Of a stretch of DNA of 64,000 bases, positions 19,188 through 29,131 are shown piece by piece (within the stretch, counting starts at the first letter, position 1; each line of letters opens with the position of its first letter). The stretch is from NCBI GenBank assembly GCA_963840925.1, contig CAWJAY010000034.1, positions 1 through 64,000 on the forward strand. The letters are read 5' to 3'. This DNA is from DATAOG01 sp963840925. Lineage in GTDB: Bacteria > Pseudomonadota > Alphaproteobacteria > Geminicoccales > Geminicoccaceae. The notes beneath the pieces were generated by a model. It was given only the letters and a program-made list of their open reading frames with translations, made no database searches and was not told where the DNA came from. The position numbers and the translations under genes are program-made.

Positions 19188-19437
19188 ACGGGCTCCGTCG
19201 CCTTTAGGATCAACTGCGCGCTAGTTGATCATGTGAGCCGTCCGCCGCCGTACGGCGTGACGTCCTTGCCGCATCCGATTGCAGTCCAGAGCGCGTGCAC
19301 GTCGTAGTCGCCGGCGGATCGCCCGATCGTGTGCCCGATCGTTGCCGGTGCGTCCGTTTTGCGTCGCAAGGATTTGCGCCGTGCTCTCCGCAGAGCGCGA
19401 CTCAGCGCGTGACCAAGCAGAGCGCTCTGGTGGCGGA

Positions 19438-20127
19438 TCAGGCGTGGGTGTGGCGGTTAGGAGCGATGCTCTCGACGCGCCGGGCGAGGGCAGGATCCGG
19501 CGCGACGCCGAGCTCGACCTTCAGGCGTCGAGCAAGGGATCGGAAGCATTGAACCGCCTCGTAGCGGTTGCGCTGCGCAAGATGCGCGCCGATCAGGGCT
19601 TCGGCGGCAAATTCACGCAGCGGCTCGGCCGCGAGCGCGGTGGCCCCCGCCTGTGTCGCGAGCGCAAAATCACCGGACGCGGCCATCGTTCGGCACGCGG
19701 TTTCGAGCGCCTGCACGCGAAGCAAATGAAACGCCTCTTGCGCGGGCAGAACCCATTCCTCGTGCCAGCCGGGCAAGACGTCGTTCGAAAGCAGAACAAC
19801 CTCGTCGAAGGTCAGGCGCTCGCCATCGAGGGCGCGCGCCACGACGCGATGCGCTTGCGCGAAGTCGGTCTCTGCTTCCAGCACGAGCCCGTCGGCCGCA
19901 GCGCTGACCCAGCCTCGGGGCAATTGCCACAACGCCCGGCGGAGGTTGGCTCGCCCCACTTCGTCGGGCAGGTCCAGCCAAAGCGCCTCGGATGCTGCGC
20001 TGCGGACCACCGATTCGCCCCGGGTGGCGAGGTAGGCAATAATCCTACGCCCGGACAGCGACAGACGCACCATCGGATACACGCCGAGACGGCCCAGGAT
20101 CGCGACCTTCCTCTTTTTATTGTTCAT
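19438..20127 (-). CDS. BTAD-containing transcriptional regulator (SARP-like)
   Basis: 229 residues. Residues 1-~75 look like a winged-helix DNA-binding part (the region LSLSGRRIIAYLATRGE and NLRRALWQLPRG is typical of the OmpR-like domain of SARP proteins). Residues ~95-225 form the bacterial transcriptional activator domain (ERLTFDEVVLLSNDVLPGW, AALAAEPLREFAAEALIGAHL, RRLKVELGVAPDPAL). It lies upstream of the accessory cluster on the same strand, separated from the 799-residue gene by 250 bases (19188-19437) with no gene, where the cluster promoter probably lies. It is the likely activator of the cluster. Confidence 0.82.
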   Translation of the reverse strand: MNNKKRKVAILGRLGVYPMVRLSLSGRRIIAYLATRGESVVRSAASEALWLDLPDEVGRANLRRALWQLPRGWVSAAADGLVLEAETDFAQAHRVVARALDGERLTFDEVVLLSNDVLPGWHEEWVLPAQEAFHLLRVQALETACRTMAASGDFALATQAGATALAAEPLREFAAEALIGAHLAQRNRYEAVQCFRSLARRLKVELGVAPDPALARRVESIAPNRHTHA

Positions 20128-20409
20128 GCGCCTGTCATCCTTCCGGTTACAGGGCTGTTATGGTCGCGACGTGCGCGTCGATCGGGATCTTTGAACGCGA
20201 CTCGAACGACGTTATCTCCCTCCTATGGCGGAGAGTGTGAAACAGTTCACAGGCACGAGCGCTCGCTGCCGTGCTGTGCGGTCTTCAATGGGCCGGTTCC
20301 TTAGTACGCTCTATCCAGAACGCCGAAGCACCCGATTGGTTGTCGTGATGCCCTACATCTACTCCGCACCTGACGCGCCTGGACGAGTGCGACGGGCTCA
20401 GGAGGAGCG

Positions 20410-20957
20410 TTAGCTCCCACCATTAAAGGGTTCCGGCGTCGGCGGGACCGGCGTAGTCGCGAGCCGCGCCAGCGGGACTCCGCCTTCTCGATCACGCAGG
20501 ACAGATCGATCCGGGCCGAGGGTCCACCTCGAACCAATGCCGGCCGCTGTCGTGGCCCCAGGCGCGTGATAAACAACTCCGGCGCGGCCTCCAACTGATC
20601 TTGGAAAAACTCCGCAATCCAGTCTCGAACGATCCGCCATTGGCCAGCCGCGTCGGCCTTGGGCAGGTCGGGTCTGAGCTCCCCGAGGAGAGCGACACCG
20701 CCAGAATCCGTCAAACCTTGCGGGATTCGGTCGGCCCCGCGCTTTGGGAGTCCGCCTGTGGCTAAGCTCTGCGCTTTAAAGCCTGGGATCGGCAGGACCT
20801 CAACACCGCTCAGGCCGGAGATGCGGTCGACTGGCGACCGCTGTCGGTGGCAGAGCGGACCTGCCACGAGCAGGCTCGATCGGCGAGTGGTCGATCCAGC
20901 TGTCCGGCGGTCCCCCGGCTCTGGCAGTGCGCAGCGGCGCAACCCTGCTGCCGGCAT
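20410..20957 (-). pseudogene. Possible decayed gene of unknown function
   Basis: Protein-like stretches occur in different minus-strand frames in sequence order: QWRIVRDWIAEFFQDQLEAA, then GRHWFEVDPRPGSICP, then DREGGVPLARLATTPVPPTP ending at a stop near 20410. Joined by two frameshifts they would make one protein. No family is recognised and codon use is weaker than in neighbours. The region between it and the regulator (20128-20409) has no gene. Confidence 0.3.
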
Positions 20958-21040
20958 TCACCGGCCGCGAACCGCGCAGCGCAGGTCGTCGAGCAGCGCC
21001 ACCGGCTCCTATCGGAGGCTCGGCGGACGCGAGCGGCGCG

Positions 21041-23864
21041 TCAGGCTGCCGACGTGGTTCGTTGACGGTCTGGGGTCGTCGCGCGGGTCATGGCCTTGCT
21101 CAGCTCGCGGAGCCACAAGACCGAGCTCGCAACCAGCGCGCAACGCAGCCAGTCGCTCGCGCTCAGGCTCACGGTCGAGAACGCTGCCTGCAGAAACGGC
21201 ACGTAAATGACCGCAGCCTGCAGCAGCAGCGACAGTCCGATCGCCGCCCAGAGCCAAGAGTTGCTGAACAGCCCATCGGCCACGCTCCGCTCGTCGGAGC
21301 GGGCATTGAAGACGTTGAACAGCTGAAACATCACCAGCGTCGTGAACGCCATGGTCTGCGCGTAGCCCAGGCTGCCCGAGCCTGCGATCACGCCGCCGGG
21401 CAGCGAAGCGTCGAGCACGATCAGCGTTCCGGCGGCCATCACGAGGCCGACGAACAGGATGCCGGCCCACATCCGGCGCGTGATCACCCCTTCGCCGCGG
21501 GGGCGCGGCGGCCGGCTCATGATCCCGGCACCCGCAGGGTCGACGCCGAGCGCAAGGGCGGGCGCGCCGTCGGTCACCAGGTTGATCCAGAGGATCTGCG
21601 TCGCCAGCAGCGGCAGCACGACCTCGCCGCCGCCCGCCGCGGTCAGCCCGAGCACGTCCGCCAGCAGCACGCCGAAGAACATCGTCATCACTTCGCCGAT
21701 GTTTGACGAGAGCAGGTAGCGCAAGAACTTCCGGATGTTCGAGAAGATCGCCCGTCCCTCTTCGACCGCCGCTACGATCGAAGCGAAGTTGTCGTCGGCG
21801 AGCACGATGTCGGCCGCTTCCTTCGAGACGTCCGTGCCCGTGATGCCCATGGCCACGCCGATGTCGGCGGTCTTCAGCGCGGGTGCGTCGTTGACGCCGT
21901 CGCCAGTCATCGCGACGGTCATACGCGGCGCGCTGCAGCGCGCGTACGATCCGCAGCTTGTGTTCGGGGTTGACGCGCGCATAGACCGACACGTCCTGGA
22001 CCGTCCGGTCGAGGATCGGCTCCGGCATTCGCTCGAGCTCGGCGCCCGTGACGGCCCGGCCGTCGGCCACGATGCCAAGCTCAGCGGCGATGACCGTGGC
22101 CGTCTTGGGGTGATCGCCGGTGATCATCATCGGGCGAATGCCGGCGGCCTTCGCGCGCGCAACCGCGTCCCTGGCTTCGTCGCGGGGCGGGTCGATCATG
22201 CCGATCAGACCCAGGAAGACGAGATCGCGCTCGACGCGCTCATCGAGCGGCTCGCGCGCGAACGCCTCCGGCAGCAGCCGGAACGCGACCGCGAGCGTGC
22301 GCAGCCCCTCGCCGGCGAGGTTCTCATTGCGCCTCAGGATATCCGCGCAACGGTCAGCGGACAGGACTCTGATCTCCTCGCCGACCAGCTCGCCTGAACA
22401 GCGCGCGAGCAAGACGTCCGGGGCGCCCTTGGCGAGAGCGAGCAGCCCTCCGTCCTGCTCGGCATCGCGGTGGACGGTGGTCATCAGCTTGCGCTCGGAC
22501 GAGAACGGCACCTCGCCGATGCGGGGGAAGCGGGCGTCGAGCGCCTCGGCCTCAAGGCCGGCCTTGCGCGCCGCAACGATCAGCGCGCCTTCGGTCGGGT
22601 CGCCCTGCACCGTCCAGCGCCGGTCCCGCTCCAGCAGCGCGGCGTTGTTGGCGCGCTCGGCGGCGGTGAGCGTGCGCCCGAGCTCCAACCGCAGCGCGCC
22701 GTCAATCACGCCGCCCCCGTCCCGCCGCACCTCGCCCGCGGCCGCGTACCCGGTGCCGCTTAGACTGATGCTGCCGCTGGCCGTGACCACTCGCCGCACC
22801 GTCATCTCGTTCTGGGTCAGCGTGCCGGTCTTGTCGGAGGCGATGACGTCGGCCGAGCCGAGCGTCTCGACCGCCGCCAGATGGCGGACGATCGCATTCC
22901 GCCGCGCCATCCGCTGGACGCCGATCGAGAGCACAGCCGTCACCGCCGCCGGCAAGCCTTCCGGGACCGCCGCGACCGCGAGCGCCACGCCGAGGATCAG
23001 CACGTCGAAAATCGCCGAGAAGCCGCGCACATCCTCGACAACGAGAATCGTCGCGATCATCAGGACGGCGATGATCACGACCACGATCCCCAGCAGCTTG
23101 CCGACCCGGTCAAGCTCCGCCTGCAGCGGCGTCGTCTCGTCCGGCGCTTCTTTGAGCAGCCCGGCGATGCGCCCCACCTCGGTCTGCATTCCGGTCGCCG
23201 TGACCACGCCGCGTCCGCGCCCGTAGGTCGCCGCCGTGGTACTGAAGACCATGTTGCGGCGGTCGCCAACGCTCTTCTCGTCATGGATGGGGACGATGTC
23301 CTTCGCGACCGGCAGACTTTCGCCGGTCAGCGCCGCCTCCGCCGTTTGCAGGGCGATCGACTGGATCAAGCGCGCGTCGGCTGGAACCGTGTCGCCTTCT
23401 CCGATCAGGATGATGTCGCCGGGGACCAGCTCGGTTGCCGGGATGCTCTGCCGCGCGCCATCACGAATGACCTGGGCCTGGGCCGCCGACATCCGGCGCA
23501 GGGCAGTTACCGCTTTTTCTGCGCGCGCCTCCTGAACGAAGCCCATCAGCGCGTTGAGCAGCACGATCGCGAAGATCGCGATCGCCTCATAGGGCAGCCC
23601 CGTGTCGCGCTCATACAGCCACAGGCCTGCCGATATCAGCGCCGCGATCAGCAGCACAATCACGAGCACGTTGGTGAACTGAGCGAGAAATCGTCGCCAT
23701 CCGGGAACGCGGGTTGCCGCCGCCAGCTCGTTCCTGCCATATCGTTCGAGTCGTGCCCGCGCCTCCGACTGGCTCAAGCCGGTCTGCGCATCCGTCTCGA
23801 AGGCGGCCAGCACGTCGTCGACGGCGTGCCGATAGGGCGTCATCTGGCGCAACGGCGCCGTCAC
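21041..23864 (-). CDS. P-type cation-transporting ATPase (Ca2+/PMA type), frameshifted
   Basis: About 940 residues when restored. N-terminal cation ATPase domain (residues ~1-60), first two membrane helices, actuator domain with LTGESLPV, the helix-4 motif AVPEGLPAAVTAVLSIG, phosphorylation site ASDKTGTLTQNE, nucleotide-binding domain with KGAPDVLL, hinge TGDHPKTATVIA and MTGDGVNDAPALK, then six C-terminal helices ending in RQRTTSAA. One extra base near 21923, between LQRAA and MTVAMTGDG, splits it; removing it gives the normal spacing before the hinge. The helix-4 PEGLP and overall order match type II (SERCA/PacL-like) pumps, so Ca2+ or Mn2+ export is likely but H+ or Mg2+ are possible. The protein would sit in the inner membrane. 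Confidence 0.9.
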
Positions 23865-23867
23865 TCG

Positions 23868-24392
23868 TCAGCGTCCACCGAGGTGGCGGAAGTTCGGGCT
23901 GCGAGGCGGTGCGGCGAGCGATCCTCCCGGGACCGGGCGAGGTGCGCCGGCGCGCGTCTCGCGCTCGGCGCTGGCGTCGACGGTGGTGGCCGCCGGACCT
24001 GAGCGGGTGAACTCCAGCGCGATCGAGTCGAGCTTGACGCCGGTGTGGCGGAAGAACGGCATGCCGGCCTCGATCGTGTAGCTCGGCGGATCCTCGCCGC
24101 CGAACGTGAACTCGTGGTCGAAGTTGGCGTCGGCGTTGTCATTCGTGTCGTCGTGCCAGAGTTGCCGAACAGGCCGGTGAGCCATAGGCCGAGCTACCTT
24201 GGGTCGACCAGCACGGATGATGTCGCCCTCGTCGGTGATCACGTCCTGCAATGGGACGAGTGGGCTGTCAACGTTGCGCTCTCGCTCCCGCTGCGCCGGT
24301 CGCCGCCCCGCCCAATAGGACCGGAAATATTGGACGAGAGCGCTACGGTAAGCGCAGCGAGCTGCTTGAGGCGGCACGGCGATCGATTGCAA
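23868..24392 (-). CDS. Hypothetical protein upstream of the P-type ATPase
   Basis: 174 residues as read, ending three bases before the ATPase start. The middle part (DEGDIIRAGRPKVARP, LWHDDTNDNADANFDHEF, TIEAGMPFFRHTGVKLDSIA) has varied composition and looks translated. The first ~45 and last ~40 residues are rich in Arg/Ala/Pro and may be noncoding, so the real gene may be shorter or frameshifted. I recognise no family. Confidence 0.35.
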   Translation of the reverse strand: MQSIAVPPQAARCAYRSALVQYFRSYWAGRRPAQRERERNVDSPLVPLQDVITDEGDIIRAGRPKVARPMAHRPVRQLWHDDTNDNADANFDHEFTFGGEDPPSYTIEAGMPFFRHTGVKLDSIALEFTRSGPAATTVDASAERETRAGAPRPVPGGSLAAPPRSPNFRHLGGR

Positions 24393-24396
24393 GTCC

Positions 24397-25956
24397 TCAG
24401 GCGAGTGCGGCCCTCAGGTGATCGGCCAGACGCAGTGCCAGCGCAGTCACGGTAAGCGTCGGGTTGGCGCAACCGCTGGTTGGGAACACGCTGCTCCCGG
24501 CGATGTACAGATTTGCGATGCCAAACACGCGGCAATCGGCATCGACCACGCCCCGGCTCTGATCGCTCGCCATCCGGGTGGTGCCCATGTGGTGGAAGTG
24601 GCCGCCGATGTCGTCGCTCCAGGCATCGTCGTTTTGCGCCAGCCAGTCGACCATCTGCACCCGCCCGAGTTCGAGCCGGGCGATCTCTTGGCCGAGCAGC
24701 TCGAGGAGCATCCGCGCGCTTCGCTTGTCGATCGCGCTCAAGCGCCAGTCGAGGTTGCCGCGGCGCATGCCCAACTGGTCGCGGTCTCGGCCGAGCACGA
24801 CCCGGCTGTCCGGGTTGGGCGACTGCTCGGCCTCCATCCCGATATAGATGCTCGGATCCACCCGCTCGTAAAATCCGCGCACGACGCCGTTCAGGTCTTC
24901 GAGAATCGCGACCAGGTCGCCGCCGAAATGCGCCGGAATCTCCCCTTTGGCAAACGCCTTCCTGATCTCGGCCAGCGAGGTATAGCCAGGCGAGCGCATC
25001 CGGCCGACATCTTTTTCACCGAGCATCAGCATGGAGTTGAGGATGCCTTCCCGGGCCTGGGCCTCGGTGCCGGGGGTCAGGCCGCAGCGGACCTGATGGC
25101 CGTCACGGATCAGTTCGGCGTAAGCCTCATACCAGCCGTCTTGGATCGACAGCACCGACCCGCCGATGATTCGGATATGGTCCATGAAGAAGCGACCAAC
25201 CAGGTCGCGCTGATTACCGAGTCCTCCGGCGACCACGCTGTCAGAGCTGAGCAGCAGGCGCGGGTTCTCGAGCCCGCCGAGCGCCAGAACGTAGCTGCGG
25301 GCCTGGATCCGCGCGATCTTGCCCTCGAGGGACTGGATCCGGTAAGCCGAAACTCTCGAGGCTGCGGGATCGGTCTCGATATCGACCAGATTGGCGTGCA
25401 GCAGCACATCGACGTTGCTGGCCTTTGCCAGCAGTTCGCGATAGGCAACGCCGAAGTTGATCGCCGGTACGCTGTAGCGCCACATCTTAGGGCAGATGCG
25501 GTCCGGCTGGAACGCAAGGAAGTCGATGCCCGGCGGCGCAATCTCCGCAGGCCTGTAGTTGAACGGCCCGAGCCCGAGCAACGGATGGGCGCGGGCGTAG
25601 TAGGGCGCGAGATCGGGGGCCGCAATCGGCCAGCCGCTGTGCGGCACCCAGTCGCGCTTCTCGAAGTCGAGCGGGTCAAGCGGCGCGCACATCCCGCCCC
25701 AATGGTTGGTCGAACCGCCAAAGAAGCGCACCCTTGGGATATCGAGGTCGAAGTACGGCCGACCGAGATTTTGCCCGGCATAAAGCGCCTGTGTCAGGTC
25801 CTCGTAGTCGTGGCCGCCGCTCTCAAGCAGGATGACCCGCTCGCCGTGGCCGGCGAACTCGAGGGCAATGCTGATCCCTGCGGCGCCGGCGCCGGCGATG
25901 CAAATATCGCAGGCCAGCGGCTGGTCCGCGTCAAAGGTGGCAAAATCGCGGATCAT
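24397..25956 (-). CDS. GMC-family FAD-dependent oxidoreductase
   Basis: 519 residues. The N-terminal dinucleotide-binding motif CDICIAGAGAAGISIALEFA binds FAD. A glycine/asparagine stretch with FFGGSTNHWGGMCAPLDPLD follows, the typical GMC region near the flavin. The C-terminus carries HFHHMGTTRMA and the last block ASDQSRGVVDADCRVFGIANLYIAGSSVF (given here in pieces: VVDADCRVFGI, NLYIAGSSVFPTSG) with the conserved active-site histidine and NPTLTVTALALRLADHL. Start chosen at 25956, where its ATG overlaps the stop of the small-subunit gene (ATGA). Members of this type oxidise alcohol groups of sugars, polyols or choline and pass electrons to a cytochrome partner. No cytochrome subunit is encoded beside it. 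Confidence 0.9.
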   Translation of the reverse strand: MIRDFATFDADQPLACDICIAGAGAAGISIALEFAGHGERVILLESGGHDYEDLTQALYAGQNLGRPYFDLDIPRVRFFGGSTNHWGGMCAPLDPLDFEKRDWVPHSGWPIAAPDLAPYYARAHPLLGLGPFNYRPAEIAPPGIDFLAFQPDRICPKMWRYSVPAINFGVAYRELLAKASNVDVLLHANLVDIETDPAASRVSAYRIQSLEGKIARIQARSYVLALGGLENPRLLLSSDSVVAGGLGNQRDLVGRFFMDHIRIIGGSVLSIQDGWYEAYAELIRDGHQVRCGLTPGTEAQAREGILNSMLMLGEKDVGRMRSPGYTSLAEIRKAFAKGEIPAHFGGDLVAILEDLNGVVRGFYERVDPSIYIGMEAEQSPNPDSRVVLGRDRDQLGMRRGNLDWRLSAIDKRSARMLLELLGQEIARLELGRVQMVDWLAQNDDAWSDDIGGHFHHMGTTRMASDQSRGVVDADCRVFGIANLYIAGSSVFPTSGCANPTLTVTALALRLADHLRAALA

Positions 25957-26366
25957 CTGGCCCGACCCGGCGCGGCCGCGCCGGCCGCCAGTGCCACCGC
26001 GGCGCAGGCGTGACACTCGCTGCGCGCCAGCACCCAACCATCGAGCAGGACGGTGTCGCCGCGCTCGAAGTCCCGCCGGACCCGGTCGCGCAAGTCCGTG
26101 CGCGCGGCCGCCGGATCGCCGGCGCTCGCCCGCTGCAGGTCGCTCGCGAGCGCTCGCGGCGGACCCTCGCCCGGCTCACGGCTGAGATAGCGCCGGCCGA
26201 TCACGATTGCGCTGTCCGGCCGCGTGAAGAGCTGCGCCAGGCCGGCCGCAGAGACCAAATCCGACGCTGGTCGCGGCCATCCGGGCAGTGGCCAGAAAAC
26301 CGCCGCTGCGGCAGGGGCGAGCCCGAGAAGGGCTCGGCGGCCAATCTGGTCGACTGGGTTCGACAT
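25953..26366 (-). CDS. Tat-exported small subunit of the GMC dehydrogenase
   Basis: 137 residues. The N-terminus has a twin-arginine signal: GRRALLGLAPAAAAVFW after a short polar stretch, then the likely cleavage area around WPRPAS. The remainder resembles the small subunit (gluconate 2-dehydrogenase subunit 3 or sorbitol dehydrogenase type) that is co-exported with a signal-less GMC flavoprotein. Start chosen at 26366 because GGAGACCTCA gives a good ribosome site; upstream in-frame ATGs lack one. The stop overlaps the GMC start as ATGA, which supports a two-subunit enzyme folded in the cytoplasm and carried out together by the Tat system. Confidence 0.7.
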   Translation of the reverse strand: MSNPVDQIGRRALLGLAPAAAAVFWPLPGWPRPASDLVSAAGLAQLFTRPDSAIVIGRRYLSREPGEGPPRALASDLQRASAGDPAAARTDLRDRVRRDFERGDTVLLDGWVLARSECHACAAVALAAGAAAPGRAR

Positions 26367-26747
26367 TGAGGTCTCCATCCGACGCGCTCGGACGCGCACG
26401 GCGAGGGGCCGGCAGCCCCGGCTACACGGGAGGCGCACTCAGTCTGCCGCGCGATCATTCACGATCGGTGATGAGGAATGCGCTAATGGCGGCGGAAGCC
26501 GTGAAGCGAGTTTGTCTGGCACGATCTCGACCCCAGCATGAGCAAGAACGCCGGCACCTGGGGCGTCCCGACCTCGATCGTAGAGCTCGGCAGGTCCACG
26601 CCGCCCCGAGGCGAACTCGCGGTCGAAGCTGCCATCGAGGCCGGTGGCGTCGGGATCGAGCCGACGCTGGCATCGGTCATGATGCCGTTCGAGTAGAGAC
26701 TTCCAGAGCGTCTGGGTGACTAGTCCGGGGATTAGGCTCGTTCTCCG
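26367..26747. other. Region between the GMC operon and the cbb3 operon
   Basis: A plus-strand ORF at 26538-26696 encodes 52 residues (begins MSKNAGTWGVPTSIVELGR, ends SVMMPFE). Its third-position GC fits coding DNA, but no family is recognised and it may be a fragment. The rest shows no gene. The divergent upstream region of the Tat subunit should hold its promoter near 26400-26480, but no clear box was identified. Confidence 0.3.
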
Positions 26748-26900
26748 TTACGGGCCGCTGTCCTCGTCATCGAACAGGATGCGGTGGGCGGCGCCTTCGA
26801 GGTCGTCATACTGGCCCGAGCGCAGGCTCCAGATGAAGGCCGCGAGCCCCAGCCCGCCCAGGAAGAGGGCCACAGGGATCAGGTAGAGCAGGCTGCTCAC
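26748..26900 (-). CDS. ccoS: Cytochrome oxidase maturation protein CcoS
   Basis: A 50-residue membrane protein of the CcoS/FixS family: one N-terminal helix (LLYLIPVALFLGGLGLAAFI), then a conserved WSLRSGQYDDLEGAAHRILF block and an acidic end. It starts with GTG at 26900, right after the ccoI region. CcoS is needed, with CcoI, to assemble the copper and heme centres of the cbb3 oxidase. Too short for automatic ORF calling; identified from the operon position and the LRSGQYDDLEGAA pattern. Confidence 0.92.
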   Translation of the reverse strand: MSSLLYLIPVALFLGGLGLAAFIWSLRSGQYDDLEGAAHRILFDDEDSGP

Positions 26901-29131
26901 CGCTGCGCTGCCCGCGGGCGAGACGCAGCGCGTTGCCGACGACGAAGATGGAGGAGGCCGACATGCTGGCGGCGGCGATCAGCGGGGTGACCAGCCCGGC
27001 GATCGCCAGCGGCACCGTGACGAGATTGTAGGCGAAGGCCAGAGCGAAGTTCTGCCGCACCAACCGGTCCGCCCGTGCGGCCACGTCCAGCAGCTCGAGC
27101 ACCGGGGTCAGAAGCCGGCCCTGAAACACCGCGTCGGCGGCGGTCTGGCTGATGTCGAGCGCCGTCGTCGGCGACAGCGACACGGTGGCGGCGGCCAGGG
27201 CTGGCGCGTCGTTGAGGCCGTCGCCGACCATCAGGACCTTGCGGCCGGAGGCAACCAGCCCGCGCAGATGCGCGCACTTGGCGGCGGGCGTGACGCCGGC
27301 CCGCCAGTGCCGGATGCCGAGCCGCCGGGCCGCCTCGGCGACGGCGGCCTCGCGGTCGCCGGACAAGAGCTCGACCGCCAAGCCGCGCGCAGCCAGTGCT
27401 GCGACCACCGTCGCGGCATCTGCGCGCAAAGGGTCCTCGAAGGCGAAGCGCACCAGCTCGTGGCCTGGGCGCGAGAGCCAAAGCTCGGGTGCTGCGCTGC
27501 CATCGTCGTCGATCTCGCTCGCCCAGCCGCGGCGGCCGAGGCGCACCTCGCCCTCGGGCGTGGCGAGCGCCAGGCCGAAGCCCGGCACCTCCTGCACGCC
27601 TTGCGCCACCGGTACGTCGGGTGCGGCCCGACAGACGGCGCGCGCGAGCGGATGTCGGCTGGCGCCGGCGAGGCCCGCAGCGAGCGCCAGCGCCTCCGGT
27701 GGCAGAGCCTCCGGATGCACCAGGACAGGTCGGCCTTCGGTGAGCGTGCCGGTCTTGTCGAGCACCACGGTGTCGATCTTGGCCAGCCGTTCGAGGGCGG
27801 TCGGTGACTTGAGCAGCACGCCCCGGCACATGAGCCGGCCGCTGGCAATGACCTGCACCGCCGGGACGGCGAGCCCGAGCGCGCAGGGGCAGGTGATGAT
27901 GAGCACCGCCACGGCATGCAGCAGCGCCACCTGCCAAGCGGCTCCCGCGGCAACGGTCCAGCCGAGGAAAGTCGCCAGCGCCAGGCTGTGGACGACCGGC
28001 GCATAGAGCCGGGCGACGCGATCGGCGATGCCGACATGGCGGCCGCGCCGCTGCTCGGAAAGCTCCATCAGCCGCACGATCTCGGCGAGTGCCGTGTCCT
28101 CGCCGACCGCCAGCGCCTCGAGACGTAACGGCGCTTCCAGGTTGAGCGTGCCAGCGAACACATGGTCGCCCGCGGCCGCGCGCGCCGGCAGCGTCTCGCC
28201 GGTGATCAGGCTGACGTCGAGCGTCGAGATGCCGGCCACGACCCGGCCGTCGACCCCGACCCGCTCCCCGGCGGCGACGAGGACCGTCATGCCCGGGCGG
28301 ACCTGCTCGACCGGACGCATCGCCCGGCGGCCCTCGGCGTCGAGCACGGTGACGGCGGCGGCGCGCAGGGTCAGAAGGCGCTCGGCTGCGGAGCGGGCGC
28401 GGCCGCGCGCCCGGCTGTCCAGGTAGCGGCCGATCAGGAGAAAGAACAGCAGGCTGACCGCACTGTCGAAATAGGCGTGCCGCCCACCCTGGATGATCTC
28501 GAACAGGCTCATCGCGGTGGCGAGGACAACACCGATCGAGATCGGCACGTCCATGTTGGTCCGTCCGGCCCGGAGCGCCGTCAGGGCCGAGCCGAAGAAC
28601 GGCCGCCCGGCATAGGCGATCGCCGGCATCGCGATCAGTGCGGAGAACCAGTGCAGCAGCCCGCGCGTGGCCGGGCCCATGCCTTGGGCGTGCCCGGCCC
28701 AGACGGAGACCGAGAGGAGCATGACGTTGGCGGCGGCGAAGCCGGCAACGGCGAGGCAGCGCAACAGCTCGGTCTCGCGCCTGGCATCGGATGCCGAGAG
28801 CCGGCCGGGATCGAACGGTACGACGCGGTAGCCCTGCCCGGTCACGACCGCCGCCATTTCGCCGGCGCGCGGCGCCTCGCCCCGCCAGGCGACCGCCAGC
28901 CGGCGCGTTGACATATTGAGACGCGCGCTCTCGACCCCCGCGAGCCGGGTCAAGCGTCCCCTCGATCCGCCTGATGCAGCCGCCGCAATGCACGCCCTCG
29001 ACCATCAGGTGGAGGTGGTGCAGGCCGCTCGCGTCGGTCCGCACGTAGGACGCAAGATCGACCGGCATCTCGTCCGCCGACGCCGGAGGCGCCAGCGCCG
29101 GCGCGGCCGGGGAGGTGGCGGTCGCGGTCAT
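26806..29131 (-). CDS. ccoI: Copper-translocating P-type ATPase CcoI (FixI), frameshifted near its N-terminus
   Basis: About 774 residues when restored. An N-terminal HMA domain with VEGVHCGGCIRRIEG (Cys-x-x-Cys) is in one frame and continues as LAGVESARLNMSTRRLAV in another; one extra base near 28953 splits it. Then follow eight helices, ITGETLPA in the actuator domain, the metal-binding CPC motif (ITCPCALGLAVP), phosphorylation site LDKTGTLTEG, and GDGLNDAPALAAA. It delivers copper for assembly of the cbb3 CuB centre. The C-terminal end runs 95 bases into ccoS; an alternative end at 26897, reached by another single-base shift, would give the usual short overlap, so the last residues are uncertain. 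Confidence 0.92.

Noticed and set aside
20225..20413. 62-codon plus-strand ORF upstream of the BTAD regulator
   Set aside because: No ribosome site or family; lies in the divergent upstream region and may be chance.
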